64,000 nucleotides of DNA, taken from assembly GCA_013399305.1 (NCBI GenBank), contig VXAI01000046.1:349545-413544 (forward strand). The letters run 5' to 3'. Source of the stretch: Rostratula benghalensis (Eukaryota > Chordata > Aves > Charadriiformes > Rostratulidae). Position 1 is the first letter of the stretch. Each line of letters begins with the position of its first letter. The notes beneath the pieces were generated by a model. The model ran no database searches, was not told where the DNA came from, and saw only the letters and a program-made list of their open reading frames with translations. The translations under genes and the position numbers were made by a program. Shown one piece after another: positions 39,301 to 49,153 of this stretch.

Positions 39301-42300
39301 GCACATACTTATTCAATATTCTTTTCTTTGCATTGGACAGGTGATGTCAACAGCTGTTCTTCTTCTGGCTATATTTGCTATTTTTGACACCAGAAATAAT
39401 AGTGTACCAAAGGGCCTGGAGCCAATTGCAGTAGGACTTCTTATAATTGTTCTTACTTGCTCCTTGGGAATGAACAGTGGCTGTGCCATGAACCCAGCCA
39501 GGGACCTAGGCCCAAGGCTCTTCACAGCCATCGCAGGATGGGGGATGGAAGTATTCACGTAAGTATGCTTGGATATGAAGTAAAATGCTCTTGGCTAAAA
39601 TTTCTTCCTAGGAAAGTAAGATCCTGATTCAACATGGTACCAAGTTATACTTTATATACATATAAGCAATTCTTTGCATACCAGAAAGAAGCTATTCATG
39701 TACTTTAAGCCAGACATCCTCTGGGAACTAGGCTTTAAGAATTTCCTGGTCCTAGGGCAAATCAAACACACATTATCTCTAATATCAATCATTGTTTCAA
39801 GCAGACCCTTCCCAAAATATTACAGATTCTTAGAGCTCACTGAATATATAAGAATGCTTTCTTCTCTTGTCCTGCAGCTTTCAGGAAAAAAATGAAATTG
39901 TGAGAGAGTTAGGTGGGAGTATTTATTGGGTGCTGTAAAAACCACAGACATATCAGATTGATTTAGCCTATTATTACTACTGAGTTATTGCAGAAATATA
40001 CAACGGTCTAAAAACCTGACTTCCTGCCTGGGAGTGAAGGAGTGAAGGAGTGAATGAAAGCAAGCTCCCTTCATTTTCCCACATTGCAGAGGACACTCTC
40101 AAATCCCTGGGCACGCGTGCGCATGCACACACGCTCTTGGCTGGCCATATGCACAGCTAATTAGTTGCACATCAAATCCGCAGCTTACACATATCCAGCG
40201 TAAGAGGCACTCTGGGATATCCAAGTTAGAGTAATCTGTCATCAGGAGGCAGATCTCTTGGTTTATTTTTGTATAGTTTGTTTTTCCAGTTATTTACAAG
40301 TAGGAATCCCCAGAAGTACTGCAGACCACTAGAGAGCTCTGGTTAATAGATATTTCATTTTAGCTACTTCACCAAGTACAAATAATCTGTATTTATTTAG
40401 TGTGACTTCCATCTACACAAATCACGTGTCTTAGTAGAGGACAGCAGTAGCAAAGATTTGCACAAAAAAAAAGGTATGCACAGCATAGAAGAAACAGGCA
40501 CACAGTCACACCATAGGCAAATGCAAAGCTCAGATGTAACACAGCTCTGGTGAGCCACCAGCAGAACATCAGCGCTTATCATGGTACCACTAAACTGCAC
40601 TTTTTTTAAAAAAAAAAAAAAAAGCAAACAAACAAACAGCACAGGGAGTCACATCCCAGACCTAGGATTCTCCTCTCTCTTGCATATTTAAGTAGTTGTC
40701 AACTATGATATTAATTATAGTGTCATGAACTATAATCTGTAATATATTATGACATTGGCTATCATGTTACTGAAAAAGTTTAGAAGCCTGACTGTACTGT
40801 GGTCTAGTCACAGAATACCTGTGAACTCCCCTTACCTCCAAAAGTAAGTTCTTACTCATTTACATTTATAAAATTACAGGAAAACTTTACATCTGTACCA
40901 ATATAAATTCTTTCATAGAATCATAGAATGGTTAGACTTGGAAGGGACCTTAAAGATCATCAAGTCCCACCCCCCTACTATGGACAGGAGCAGGTTGCTC
41001 AAAGCCTTGTCTAACCTGGCCTTAAACACCTCCATCAGGAATGGGGCATCCACAACTTCTCTGGGTAACCTGTTCCAGTGCCTTACCACCCTCAGTACAG
41101 AATTTCTTTCTGGTATTTAATGTAATATTAATCTATTTAATCCTCTCTTACAATTTAATGCTGTTACCCCTTGTCCCGTTTCCTAATTTAGTTTTAAGAT
41201 TTATATACAGAAAGGAAATACATTCCCACTGTAAAGACCCTACTAAGAAATTTTAAAGTGGGAAAATTAAAAATGAGATAGGAGATCTCTGGTCATTGTC
41301 ACAATAAGCTTACAGCAGTCTCAGGGACATATACATTGAGGAAGAAGTCTTCCTCCTTGTCTTCCGTTATAAGGATACAGCTATAACAAGTTCAAGGGAA
41401 CAATATAACAGAAATCCCTTCTCGCCCATTTACAGCCCAGAGCCAAGTGGGACATAGGAAGAACTTGAGCTCTCTTAGGTAAGCTGGAAGCTTTGGATTG
41501 GTTGCAGACCATGGGAGAAATCAGAATGGTTGTAGCTGGGATTCTGAATTGCCTGATACTCTGCTGGCTTTAGACATCTGTGAGAGACTTAAGTGATGAA
41601 GCAACAGTTGACAACTACACATTGGATGCCTCACCTTAACAGGAATTCACAGCCTTGGGGCATGTGTTTAAGTTCTCTAGTAAAAAAAGGCAGGCCCAGG
41701 ATCCGGGACCTAAGCACAAAACCTCCATAGTGTCATGAGGGATGTGCTGCACAAACTGAGCAATAGGAAATGCTGAAAAGACGGTGAGCATTCATTGCAG
41801 TGAGGATGGAAGTATCTCAGAAGTTGACAGAGTCACTCTCTGTCCAGGTCAGTGAGTGTTGGGTGCTGCCTACAGAGCTGGCAGGGATCACCAGGAAAGC
41901 CTCACTTCGGAAGGGGTCAGATAGAGTCTCATCCTGCCCTACATCCTCATCCCAAGGAAACGCTCTAATCATTGAGATCATTGGTTCAGAGGGGGAAAAT
42001 TGTCTCTGCCCTTCTCTATGCATGCAGGTCCAGCAAATTCTGTTTTTATCATGTTGTCAATATGGTGTAGTTTTCCCAGCCAGTCCAATGGGAATCATTC
42101 TGGTTAAAGACTCCCACTAGAAGTTGTTCTGACCCACTGCAGCTGGAAAGGGGGAGTGTCTCTATCACCCTATTGACAGCAGCATTTTGCACACAACTGG
42201 TGTAGTCAGCACTGCAGCCTTCTCCTGCAAACCACTGCTCAACCTGTTGGAGTAGGGGTCACAGGTGGCAACTTTTCCCAATTTTATCAGAGAGTGTAAC

Positions 42301-45233
42301 AATAGGATGAGGGGTAATGACTTTAACATGGAAGGTAGATTGAGATTAGGTATCAGAAAAATTTTTACTGTGAGGGTGGTGAGACACTGGAACTGCTTTC
42401 CCAGAGAAGCTGTGGATCCTTGGAAGTGTTCAAGGCCAGGCTGGATGGTGCTTTAGGCAACCTGGTGTAGTGGAAGATGTCTCTGCCCATAGCAATGGCA
42501 TTGGAACTAGATCTTTAAGGTCCCTTCCAACACTAACCATTCTATGATTAGAGGTAACTACTGACTTTAGAGACCTCAGTGTTTCTAATGATTTGTCCTC
42601 AAACCGTAGAAATAGCAAGGAGTCCTTCTTAAACCCACGCTTAGCGTTCTGAAAAGTTTTGAATGGTCAAGTTTTGTCTGTAGTCCTGCGGGTCCCTTGC
42701 TGGCCATGGCAGCAGCGGGGACAGAGCTCTCGCCGGCAGAGCCGCCGGCGCGGTAACGCTGACACCTCGTGGCCGCCCGCCCCGCCGGCGGCACCGGGGA
42801 CAAGTCGCCCGGACTACACTAAACGGCATTTTTTGAAGGGTCAGGAGTCGCACTTCTTGGCTGCACAGGGATCTGGAAGGGAAATCGGCCTTCTGAAACA
42901 TTCTGCATTCTTCCCGGAGCATAGGACAGGAGCCAGATACCTTCTACACTGCTGAATGCCTGAATTATTCTGCATTCCTTAGAGCAAACAGTTATCTCAC
43001 CCATCCCGCAGCTGATGCTAGGCAAGAAACGTATTTGTAACTCTAAACTGCCCCAAAGTTCCTCCTCTACGTAGCTTGTACGCTGTAGCCTCCTGCAGAT
43101 TTTTGCAGTTAACCAAAGTGCTGCTTGCTGGGCCTCTGCCCACTCCTCCTACCCTTCACACCCTCTCCCTCCAGCAAAACCACCCAATGATGACAAAGGC
43201 ATAGCTGGATGTTTTTCTGCTAACTTGGCAGCAAAGACATAAACTAGGCTATAAGGCTACTTCAGGGAAGCTATCTATGCTTGTTACAAAGAGTTCTTGC
43301 TCCTGTGTCAGTGGAAACCCATAACTCAGCTGTGTCCTGATCTCATTTCAGCTTTGGCATCACCCTCTATAAAGGCTCTGCACCCATCAATTTAGCAGAG
43401 GGTGTCTGAGGTGCAGCTGACAGCAGTTGTTGCAAATACAGGCCATGGTTTGGAGAAGGTTATGCAGGAGCTAATGAGGCACACATCAGTTCACAGAAGA
43501 AGCTGAGGGAGAAACCTGCCAAGAAACACCTTTATTGCAAGCCCACATACACAGGCAGGCACACAGACAGATTAATACATGCAAGTACTTGACAGATATT
43601 TTGTTGTTGCCAATTAATTCAGTAAAATCTTAAGTCCATGCTCGCTTGAGAAGTTCAGAGGCTCAACAGACTTTCACAATTCAGCACCAAACAGATCCAT
43701 AGAACAGTACCAGGAGTTATTTTAGATCCTCAGGGCAAAATCTAAACAATTCCAAAGGGAAAATATTCCTTGTTCAGAAATGCCTTGGTTGTGTATATTA
43801 TCATGAATAGGGCACTGCGAGATTAGCCCAGTTCTATTCTTGTATTCTGACTTAACCACAAGTTTATTTCTGCATAAATTTATACAACTGAGTACTGAAT
43901 AATTATCCTTACAATTTAAAATTCCCCTGGCAGCTTCCTGTAAAGTTCTTCTCACAGATAAATTTGTCCCTTTGTATTTCTATGAGAAAAAAGAAATATG
44001 TTACTCCATTTTTAATATGCATGAAAATTTGAGGTGGCTGGGTTTTCACTGCAGACTCAATTAATACAGCATGTTATCGAATCAAAACACCTTCATGCAC
44101 TGGTAGTACAGTTAAGAAAGTCTGTGCTCTGAAACTAGTACTCACTAATACACTGCCTGAATGTGGACCACCAGGAATAGGAAAGCAGTTCTACATCCTG
44201 CATTAAGAGTTTTTTATTATTGTTTTATAACTTTTAAGGATGCACTTGTTTCTTTAAAAGTGTTAATAATTTACACATTTAAAGTTAAATCCTAATAACT
44301 GTACAAAATGAATGTAAATAATTCAGAGGAGCCAACGTGCCAGACTTCCTTACCAAACACAACAATTTCAAGAAAGATTAAGTTCTAGGTGTATAAAACA
44401 TCTGACTACTTCTATACCTCTTACTGAAAGACCCCACGTTTTAAACACAGACACTCCATAATGAAATTAGAATCTCGACCATTATAGTCAAGTATAATCC
44501 ACTTTACAGTTTATTGCTTGGCTTTTTTTTTTTCTCCAGTGTTTTATTACATTCCTTAAAGCAAATATACTCAAAATCAAGTGTAGTCCATTATACTTGT
44601 CAAGAGGAACACCCTATGTACTGTTGCAGGCCTCAACCTGCAAATCTCCATGCAGATGAGAACCCATTTTTGCAACATACTTTTGCATTAATCACTCCTG
44701 AAAATGTACTCATGAGCATCTGGCAACAGCATCAGTCAAGATTGCTGTGCAATAAGTATGTTCCAGTTCATTTCATTTCAAGTCAATGAAGCCCATTTTC
44801 CACAAGGGAGCTATTATCCACCATCCCAAAACTAGACACACAGTAGAGAGGACTTATTTTCTGAGGTGTGAGTACGGCTCTAGATCAACCTGCCTGGTGG
44901 GTGTTACTTAACTTTTCAGTCACAACACAGGCAGGACACTTACAGAAATGTGAGACAAAATAGAAAGGTCTACAGTATAGTGAATGTCACAGCACTGGGT
45001 TTCTTCACTGCCAAATATTCTTCACTAGAGTAAGAAATAACAATAATCCTTGTTCACTTTTTTTTCTTTACAGGGCTGGAAATAATTGGTGGTGGGTCCC
45101 TATCGTTGCACCTATGCTGGGAGGTGTACTTGGAGCGATGACCTATATTGTTTTTATTGAAATTCATCACTCAGATACTCAGCCAGAAGAAAGTGATGTG
45201 TATGACAAATATGAACTGACAAATACGGAGTAA
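16984..45233 (+). CDS. AQP9: AQP9, aquaporin-9 (whole gene span, six coding exons)
   Basis: Joining 16984-17085, 31542-31668, 35242-35379, 37610-37728, 39341-39558 and 45074-45233 gives 864 nt: 287 residues and a TAA stop (human AQP9 has 295). All introns are GT-AG with matching phases. The product is an aquaglyceroporin of the plasma membrane, a tetramer passing water, glycerol, urea and other neutral solutes. It has six membrane helices (about 22-44, 55-76, 97-119, 160-178, 189-206, 240-263). NPA motifs are at 81-83 and 213-215, the second followed by Arg216 and Asp217, the glycerol-channel signature. Phe61, Cys210 and Arg216 sit at the aromatic/arginine constriction; Cys at that place fits AQP9 rather than AQP3 or AQP7. 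[17 protein letters not shown] is an AQP9 hallmark. Sequons N130-G-T and N139-A-T lie in extracellular loop C. The head-to-head position with ALDH1A2 supports orthology. Confidence 0.97.
18128..18350 (-). repeat. MIR-like SINE, minus strand
   Basis: The plus strand reads GCACAAAGCACTTTACAAAC, then ...CACAACACCCTGGTAAGGAGG..., TCATTATCTTCATTTTATA, ...GTGGCAGAACTCTGAAT... and AACCCAGGTCACCTGACTTC. This block order is the antisense of the MIR family core and 5' region. It is well diverged, as expected for an old SINE shared across amniotes. Boundaries are approximate because both ends fade. Confidence 0.78.
24878..25190 (+). mobile_element. CR1 LINE 3' fragment, plus strand, with inverted repeats
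   Basis: Similarity starts at ACTCAAGGGAATGGCCACAA. It continues through GGCACTGGAATGGCCTGCCC and GGTTGGACCAGATGAACTTG to the 3' end, CCTTTCCAACCTTGTGTTTC followed by TATGATTGCTATGATTA. It is a 5'-truncated CR1 in AQP9 intron 1. The usual sequence after GCCAG is replaced by a stretch with two neighbouring perfect inverted repeats at 24909-24941 (see findings). No open frame remains. Confidence 0.9.
25191..25850. other. Intronic sequence between two CR1 copies
   Basis: About 660 bp of moderately GC-rich sequence in AQP9 intron 1, between a plus-strand and a minus-strand CR1. Open frames at 25384-25674 and 25409-25624 show no recognisable domain. No known repeat was identified. Confidence 0.5.
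25851..27655 (-). mobile_element. CR1 LINE, 1.8 kb, partial reverse transcriptase, minus strand
   Basis: The longest mobile element in the window. Its 3' end is at 25851 (TCACAGAATCACAGACTATC on plus). Read on the minus strand, successive frames contain an N-terminal RT region (27025-27273, with [13 protein letters not shown] and GFTKGKSC) and the RT core (26731-27006, with [10 protein letters not shown] and [14 protein letters not shown]). A FADD catalytic motif follows at about 26724-26741 in another frame, then the C-terminal part (26191-26604 and 25896-26255). Several frameshifts separate these blocks, so it is inactive. The endonuclease domain is missing: the copy is 5'-truncated just before RT. 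It lies in AQP9 intron 1, antisense to the gene. Confidence 0.95.
27656..30649. other. Intronic sequence, AQP9 intron 1 distal part
   Basis: No coding sequence or recognised repeat family in about 3 kb. It contains three GATAA motifs at 28503-28522, a T8/A9 run at 29661-29677 and an 11-bp tandem repeat near 30281. Otherwise unremarkable AT-rich intron. Confidence 0.6.
30281..30309. repeat. 11-bp tandem repeat, about 2.6 copies
   Basis: The unit GCAACTGCCTT is present twice in a row, followed by the partial copy GCAACTA. It is a short local duplication in AQP9 intron 1 with no evident function. Confidence 0.8.
30650..31160 (+). mobile_element. CR1 LINE 3' fragment, plus strand
   Basis: A 5'-truncated CR1 whose frame at 30753-31076 encodes the C-terminal part of ORF2, with [27 protein letters not shown] and [15 protein letters not shown]. 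It ends with CTTTCAAGGTCCCTTCCAAT and CTGTGATTCTGTGAT. Its sequence is very close to the matching part of the minus-strand CR1 at 25851-26390, so the two belong to the same subfamily and form an inverted pair about 4.3 kb apart. It ends about 380 bp before AQP9 exon 2. Confidence 0.94.
31542..31668 (+). CDS. AQP9: AQP9 coding exon 2
   Basis: Encodes residues 35-76, starting [15 protein letters not shown], plus the first base of codon 77. It covers the end of helix 1, extracellular loop A and helix 2, including Phe61 of the selectivity filter. It ends in GGVSG, just before the first NPA loop. The acceptor is ACAG at 31538-31541 and the donor GTAAGT at 31669. The length of 127 nt matches the family exon. 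Confidence 0.96.
31669..35241 (+). other. AQP9: AQP9 intron 2
   Basis: A 3.6 kb phase-1 intron. No mobile element was recognised. A T9/A15 run lies at 33524-33547. The open frames are short and not protein-like. Confidence 0.9.
35242..35379 (+). CDS. AQP9: AQP9 coding exon 3 (first NPA motif)
   Basis: With the split codons it encodes residues 77-123, [20 protein letters not shown] and onward to VFGIYYD. It holds pore loop B with NPA at 81-83 and membrane helix 3. The length of 138 nt is usual for this exon in aquaglyceroporins. The acceptor TTTTTCAG and donor GTGAGT are good matches. Confidence 0.97.
35380..37609 (+). other. AQP9: AQP9 intron 3
   Basis: A 2.2 kb phase-1 intron with unusual simple sequence. 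It has an A run at about 35550-35568, G9 at 35941-35949 and G8 at 36000-36007. A GTTT/GGGG/TTTTG-rich stretch to about 36067 and a run of 32 G at 36312-36343 follow. A weak MIR-like block (CCCCATTTTGAAAG, then AAGGCACAGAGAGATGAG) lies near 37385-37440. Confidence 0.9.
36312..36343 (+). repeat. Poly-G run of 32
   Basis: An uninterrupted run of 32 G on the plus strand in AQP9 intron 3. It can form G-quadruplexes in DNA and in the AQP9 pre-mRNA. Length is likely to vary between individuals and may be imprecise in the assembly. Confidence 0.9.
37610..37728 (+). CDS. AQP9: AQP9 coding exon 4
   Basis: Encodes residues 123-162, from [13 protein letters not shown] to NGFADQ, covering extracellular loop C and the start of helix 4. 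It holds two N-glycosylation sequons, N130-G-T and N139-A-T; the second lies in the conserved [17 protein letters not shown] block typical of AQP9. The length of 119 nt matches the family. The acceptor is CTACAG and the donor GTAAGT. Confidence 0.96.
37729..39340 (+). other. AQP9: AQP9 intron 4
   Basis: A 1.6 kb phase-0 intron of AT-rich sequence with no recognised repeat or gene. Confidence 0.9.
39341..39558 (+). CDS. AQP9: AQP9 coding exon 5 (second NPA motif)
   Basis: Encodes residues 163 to the split codon 235, [20 protein letters not shown] and onward to AGWGMEVFT. It contains helices 4 and 5 and pore loop E with [13 protein letters not shown] is at 213-215, Arg216 is the constriction arginine and Asp217 marks glycerol channels. 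The length of 218 nt is typical. The acceptor is GGACAG and the donor GTAAGT, phase 2. Confidence 0.97.
40033..40056. repeat. 8-bp tandem repeat, three copies
   Basis: AGTGAAGG occurs twice in tandem, followed by AGTGAATG. A minor simple repeat in AQP9 intron 5. Confidence 0.85.
40913..41205 (-). mobile_element. CR1 LINE 3' fragment, minus strand
   Basis: The plus strand starts TCATAGAATCATAGAATGGT and continues TTGGAAGGGACCTTAAAGAT and CCTGTTCCAGTGCCTTACCA, the antisense of a CR1 3' end. It belongs to a different subfamily from the copies in intron 1. It is truncated to about 0.3 kb, with no coding capacity. Confidence 0.92.
41206..42244. other. Intronic sequence between inverted CR1 fragments
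   Basis: About 1 kb within AQP9 intron 5. An open frame of 106 codons at 41800-42120 has no recognisable domain and no splice or homology support. No repeat family was identified. Confidence 0.5.
42245..42548 (+). mobile_element. CR1 LINE 3' fragment, plus strand
   Basis: Recognisable blocks are AATAGGATGAGGGGTAATGA, GTGGTGAGACACTGGAACTG, AAGGCCAGGCTGGATGGTGC and, at the 3' end, AAGGTCCCTTCCAACACTAA with CATTCTATGATTA. It is a 5'-truncated CR1, about 1 kb from and inverted relative to the copy at 40.9 kb. Confidence 0.92.
42685..42830. promoter_or_regulatory. Small CpG islet in AQP9 intron 5
   Basis: About 145 bp of GC-rich, CpG-dense sequence (for example CCGCCGGCGCGG and CCCGCCGGCGGCACCGGGG) stands out in an AT-rich intron, starting some 140 bp after a CR1 3' end. 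On the minus strand it runs into GCTGCTGCCATGG, a strong Kozak context. A 40-codon frame (42707 down to 42585) begins [13 protein letters not shown] and stops in AT-rich sequence. It could be an antisense promoter, an alternative first exon or the 5' end of a retrocopy. I do not recognise the peptide. Confidence 0.4.
45074..45233 (+). CDS. AQP9: AQP9 coding exon 6 (C-terminus)
   Basis: Encodes the end of codon 235 to residue 287, [18 protein letters not shown] and onward to KYELTNTE, then TAA at 45231-45233. It covers helix 6 and the cytosolic tail. The IEIHH and KYEL stretches match the AQP9 tail, while the last residues differ from human (SVIM). The acceptor is a good pyrimidine tract ending TTTACAG. 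Confidence 0.96.
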
Positions 45234-45700
45234 GAAGTGAAGAGTTTCCTCTCATTTTGTTGTGTAGGTTTATGCAAATGATTGTTTGGACCATTTTGTA
45301 AAATCTGTATGCCTCAAGTAGAAATTCACATTTCAAAGCAGAAAATCTATATAGAAGACAAGGCCAAAACCAATCCCTTTCCCTGAAATATCAGGCTGAT
45401 CACATTCAAAAGTGGGAACTTGGGATAAGGAAGGGTAAATGGTTCTTTTCCTATGGTTTTTGGATCAAATAATCTCCCAGGTTAAATTGTAGTGAGATAG
45501 ATGCACTGACCTGTTAATTCAACACATATGATCTCAACCATGTTGACTAGTTAACTGAAAAGAGATTAAGTAGTTATGAAATGGTATACATAGGTAGTTA
45601 ATTGGTTCATTGCTCAATGTGCAAGAGCACCACTCATGTCTTAGAGCCATAATTTAAGAACAGTTTGTCTGAAAATTAAAAACAATACCTGTTGTTCTAA
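45234..45700 (+). other. AQP9: AQP9 3' UTR, proximal part, with candidate poly(A) signal
   Basis: Sequence after the stop codon must begin the 3' UTR. The first poly(A)-signal-like hexamer is ATTAAA at 45675-45680, followed by a GT-rich CTGTTGTTCT. Another ATTAAA lies at 45915. The first two AATAAA hexamers are at 48645 and 48665, which would give a 3.4 kb UTR. The true end cannot be chosen from sequence alone. Confidence 0.35.
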
Positions 45701-48700
45701 ATAACAAAATTTTTATGAAGTCACTAGATGAACAGCTAGGAATCAACTTATCCATGTTGAGGTTTACTAACTCAGAATACAATCACAAAAAGTAAAAACT
45801 ATGTGTTATAAGATGGACAACAAAAAGCCAAAGCTGTTCTTCTGCACAGGTTCTTCATAGCAACAACATTCAATAATTTTTTGAACTATTTACTTGACCT
45901 TTATGCTACCCAATATTAAAATTCTAACCTAGAATATATCAGTATGAACCTCTTCTTATGTGCTTTCTGGATAAAACTAATTCCTGTAGAGATAGGCCAG
46001 CAATAGAAGCTTATGCTGTGCAGGGGTCAGCACAACGTCTATGTCTGTATAAGCTTTAATGAGGCTTTCTGCTGCTGATCTGCACAGAGGGAATTCATCA
46101 GCTTTGAGGGAGTGATTTTTATTTTGGTAGCAGGAATTAAAATTAGAAACTGGTCTCAGGCCTAGTCCTAGTTCTGAACACCCCAAGGAAGGCCAGTTCC
46201 TCAGTTCTGAAGCACAGGTTCTCCCGTGCTAAGGAGAAGTGGTTGGACATACATCAGTCCTTAAGTATCCAGCCTTGAAAAATGAAGTTATTTCTGCTTA
46301 GTCATTGTGAATTAAATCTAGTCAATTAAATCAAAGTTAATTTCTAATATATATATACACAAATATATATGGGTGGTGGTGATTATAAGTAAATAGACAA
46401 CCTATTTAGTGGTGCTTGTGGGCTATTTTCATGACAGAAACTTCAGGGTACCAAGTTCAATGCCCTCACTTTAGGGAACTCTTCCCTTTGGACTTCTACA
46501 ATCCTACTCCCTAACATTCCACAGTATTTTCTGACACCAGTTCTGAAGGGCACCCTTCATGTTTCCAGTAGCAGCCTGTGCACTTTGGTGAGGTATCCAC
46601 ACAAGTGTTTTGGAACACACTGTGGTGAGAATCTGCCTCAGCATTTGGGCAGGTCAGGCTCATGTCATTGCATGTCTTCATCACTCTCCCTGGTATGCCA
46701 CACGGAATTCATGGCAGCAACAGGGTAGAACTAGCAGGTCAAGCAAGCTTTGCTTGCTGCAGCTGTAATTCAGATGATGTGGTATACTTGAGGCAGTACA
46801 ACTCCAATTTTAATTATGTTTTTTCAAGAAAACATACAGAACTTGGATTGCCCAATGACCATATCAGCCCTGTGCAAAATGTTTATTTCATTCAGCATTT
46901 CTCTGCTGTGGGTTAAAAAGTGATATAGCTATACCCATCCATATTTGACAGCATTTTATCAATATCTGGAGAGCCTCAATAACAAGAAGGAAGACTTACA
47001 GAATCAGAATCAGTCCTCAACCAAATCAGAGGCAACTACAGGAGAATCAAGAGTACAACATAGAAAATATTCCTAGCTGCAAACCTTATATTGGCAGCAC
47101 AGACAAGTTAGTTCAGCTGTCCTGTCTACTGATAAATTGCACTACATAAAACAAGATGGTGTGTAAAAGTGACTGCAGACTGAACTTCCTTTTGCTCCCT
47201 CTTGCAACGAGCCCTGTCTCACCCCTTGGTGATACCTGGCAGGAACACTCATAGGTGGCTGCCAGCCACATGTATCAAGAAAGAGATTACATAGATAAGA
47301 ACAGCCAGAGGGCTGCCCTCACATCTAAATGGCACTTACTCTTCCACTGATGCCAACATTTAACATAAAATGTCTGTGCAGAAAATCAAAGTAGACAGCC
47401 AATTAACCAAAAGTAATGGTTTTTTTCTCCAAAATGATTGGGGCAAATTATCACTTATTGTGCTGGAATTTTGCATAGTCTGTAGGCTTCATATGCCTCA
47501 CAATATTGCTTTCTTTAATGCACCATGGAAAACACGTGGAAAAGCAGAATACAGGTACAGGTCAGGAACAAGAAAGGGACAGTTTATTTATACACCCTAC
47601 TTAATGACCAGCCCACACTTGCTGTGTGTCTGTGCATTAGCCAAGGCACATCAAGTTCTCAAAATGCTTCTGATCAAAACAGGTTTCCCCTGTAAGTCAA
47701 CATGATTTGTTTCTCCTATTTATGACATTCCTATGTACCGAATTTCTGTAAAGTGATATTTACTTGTCTGACATTATCAACATGTAAATCATAAGCAGTG
47801 ACACAGTACAGTAATAGCACAGCAGTATCTAAAATATGCTCTCAACAAGCTGTTGTCAATGCTGTGTTTGCTTAAAGAACTTACTTTTAAGCTTTAATTA
47901 GTCATTTAATAAGTTTGTAAGTTCTTTGAAGACATGTGGTACTAGTACCATAATTCATATGGACTTCACAAACCCCAGAATTTCATTAAGGAACCAAGTG
48001 TTATGTCAAATCTGAGACAGGGCTATAACTTACATTTTAAGAATGAATTTCTGCTCTAGGGACAAAACTCAGCTGAGTCTTAACTACAGAGCCACAACCA
48101 GTATCTCCATAATATAGTGGGAACAATAATGATCATCTCATACCATAAGCTGCCACAGACATCGTGATTGTTTTGTGCAAAAAAAAAAATTTTACTTCAT
48201 ATGAACTATGCAATTTTCTAATATTAACTGAAATTCAGTGTTCGCACTCATGTTGAATTTACAGTTGGCAACAAGAAACATTTTTTCCAGCTGTAATACA
48301 TTCTGGTTAATGAATTAATAGTAATTAAGCTTGATTATTTTAACATTTAAAAACTTCCTTTTCAGAGAATTGCTCAGCTGAGTCTGGGTTTGGTTTTTTT
48401 GGCCAGTGCATTTGTTCTTTAGAGCTAAACTTAGTACTGAAGTAATTTGGAGAGTGATCCTGCAAATAGGAGTGGGTTAAAGGTTGGCTACTGCAAATTG
48501 TTTCATAGAAGCCAGTGGAATTATTCACGACAGGAGGCAATATAGGCAAGGATAAGTGCTCAGAGAATCGAGTTTAGAATATAGTGGAAGTTGTACTTTC
48601 TTGTAGTTTTGACTGTGGATCTGGATGAATTTGTTATGGTTCAAAATAAAGGCAGTCAATCCCTAATAAATGCATTCCAGTACTATTTTTATTTAAAAAA

Positions 48701-49121
48701 CACACTAACCAACCTCTCCCCGGCATCTAATGACATATTAAGAAATAAATAGCTGCCTATTACGACCTACAACATTTTATAGCCTTGCGCTGGAAGAACA
48801 CATTGACTAACAAGCAGTATTCCCAGGGTGCAGCTGTTGTGGCAGATTTTGTGGGTCAGAAGCAGTGCCAAAGGAGCAAAATGCTCCCAGATGAGTAATG
48901 GCCACCTCTAGACCAGGAGGCACCCGTGCAATGAGAGGGCCAGGGCTCTCTCGCCTCTGGACCTTCTCTTGTTTCTGCCTGCAGCTTGCTGAGGGACAAG
49001 TTCTGCCACAACTTTCCCACCAATCTAATGATAGGCAGAACCTAGGTGGGATATTTTACTTCAGTCCCTCTTCAGAGATTGCTTTTATGGCATGCATATA
49101 TCAATCAGATTTGGCCTACTC

Positions 49122-49153
49122 AGTCTCAGGGGAGAAAATAGTAGGTAAATACT
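49122..49153 (+). repeat. 32-bp direct repeat, copy 1
   Basis: Starts AGTCTCAGGGGAGAAAATAG and ends GTAGGTAAATACT. It matches copy 2 at 49947-49978 at 31 of 32 positions; the flanks do not match. Confidence 0.9.

Larger units (their letters stand above)
39559..45073 (+). other. AQP9: AQP9 intron 5
   Basis: A 5.5 kb phase-2 intron. It contains an 8-bp tandem repeat at 40033-40056, a T7/A16 run at 40601-40623 and two inverted CR1 fragments (40913-41205 minus, 42245-42548 plus). A small GC-rich islet lies at about 42685-42830. The remainder is AT-rich without recognisable genes. Confidence 0.9.
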
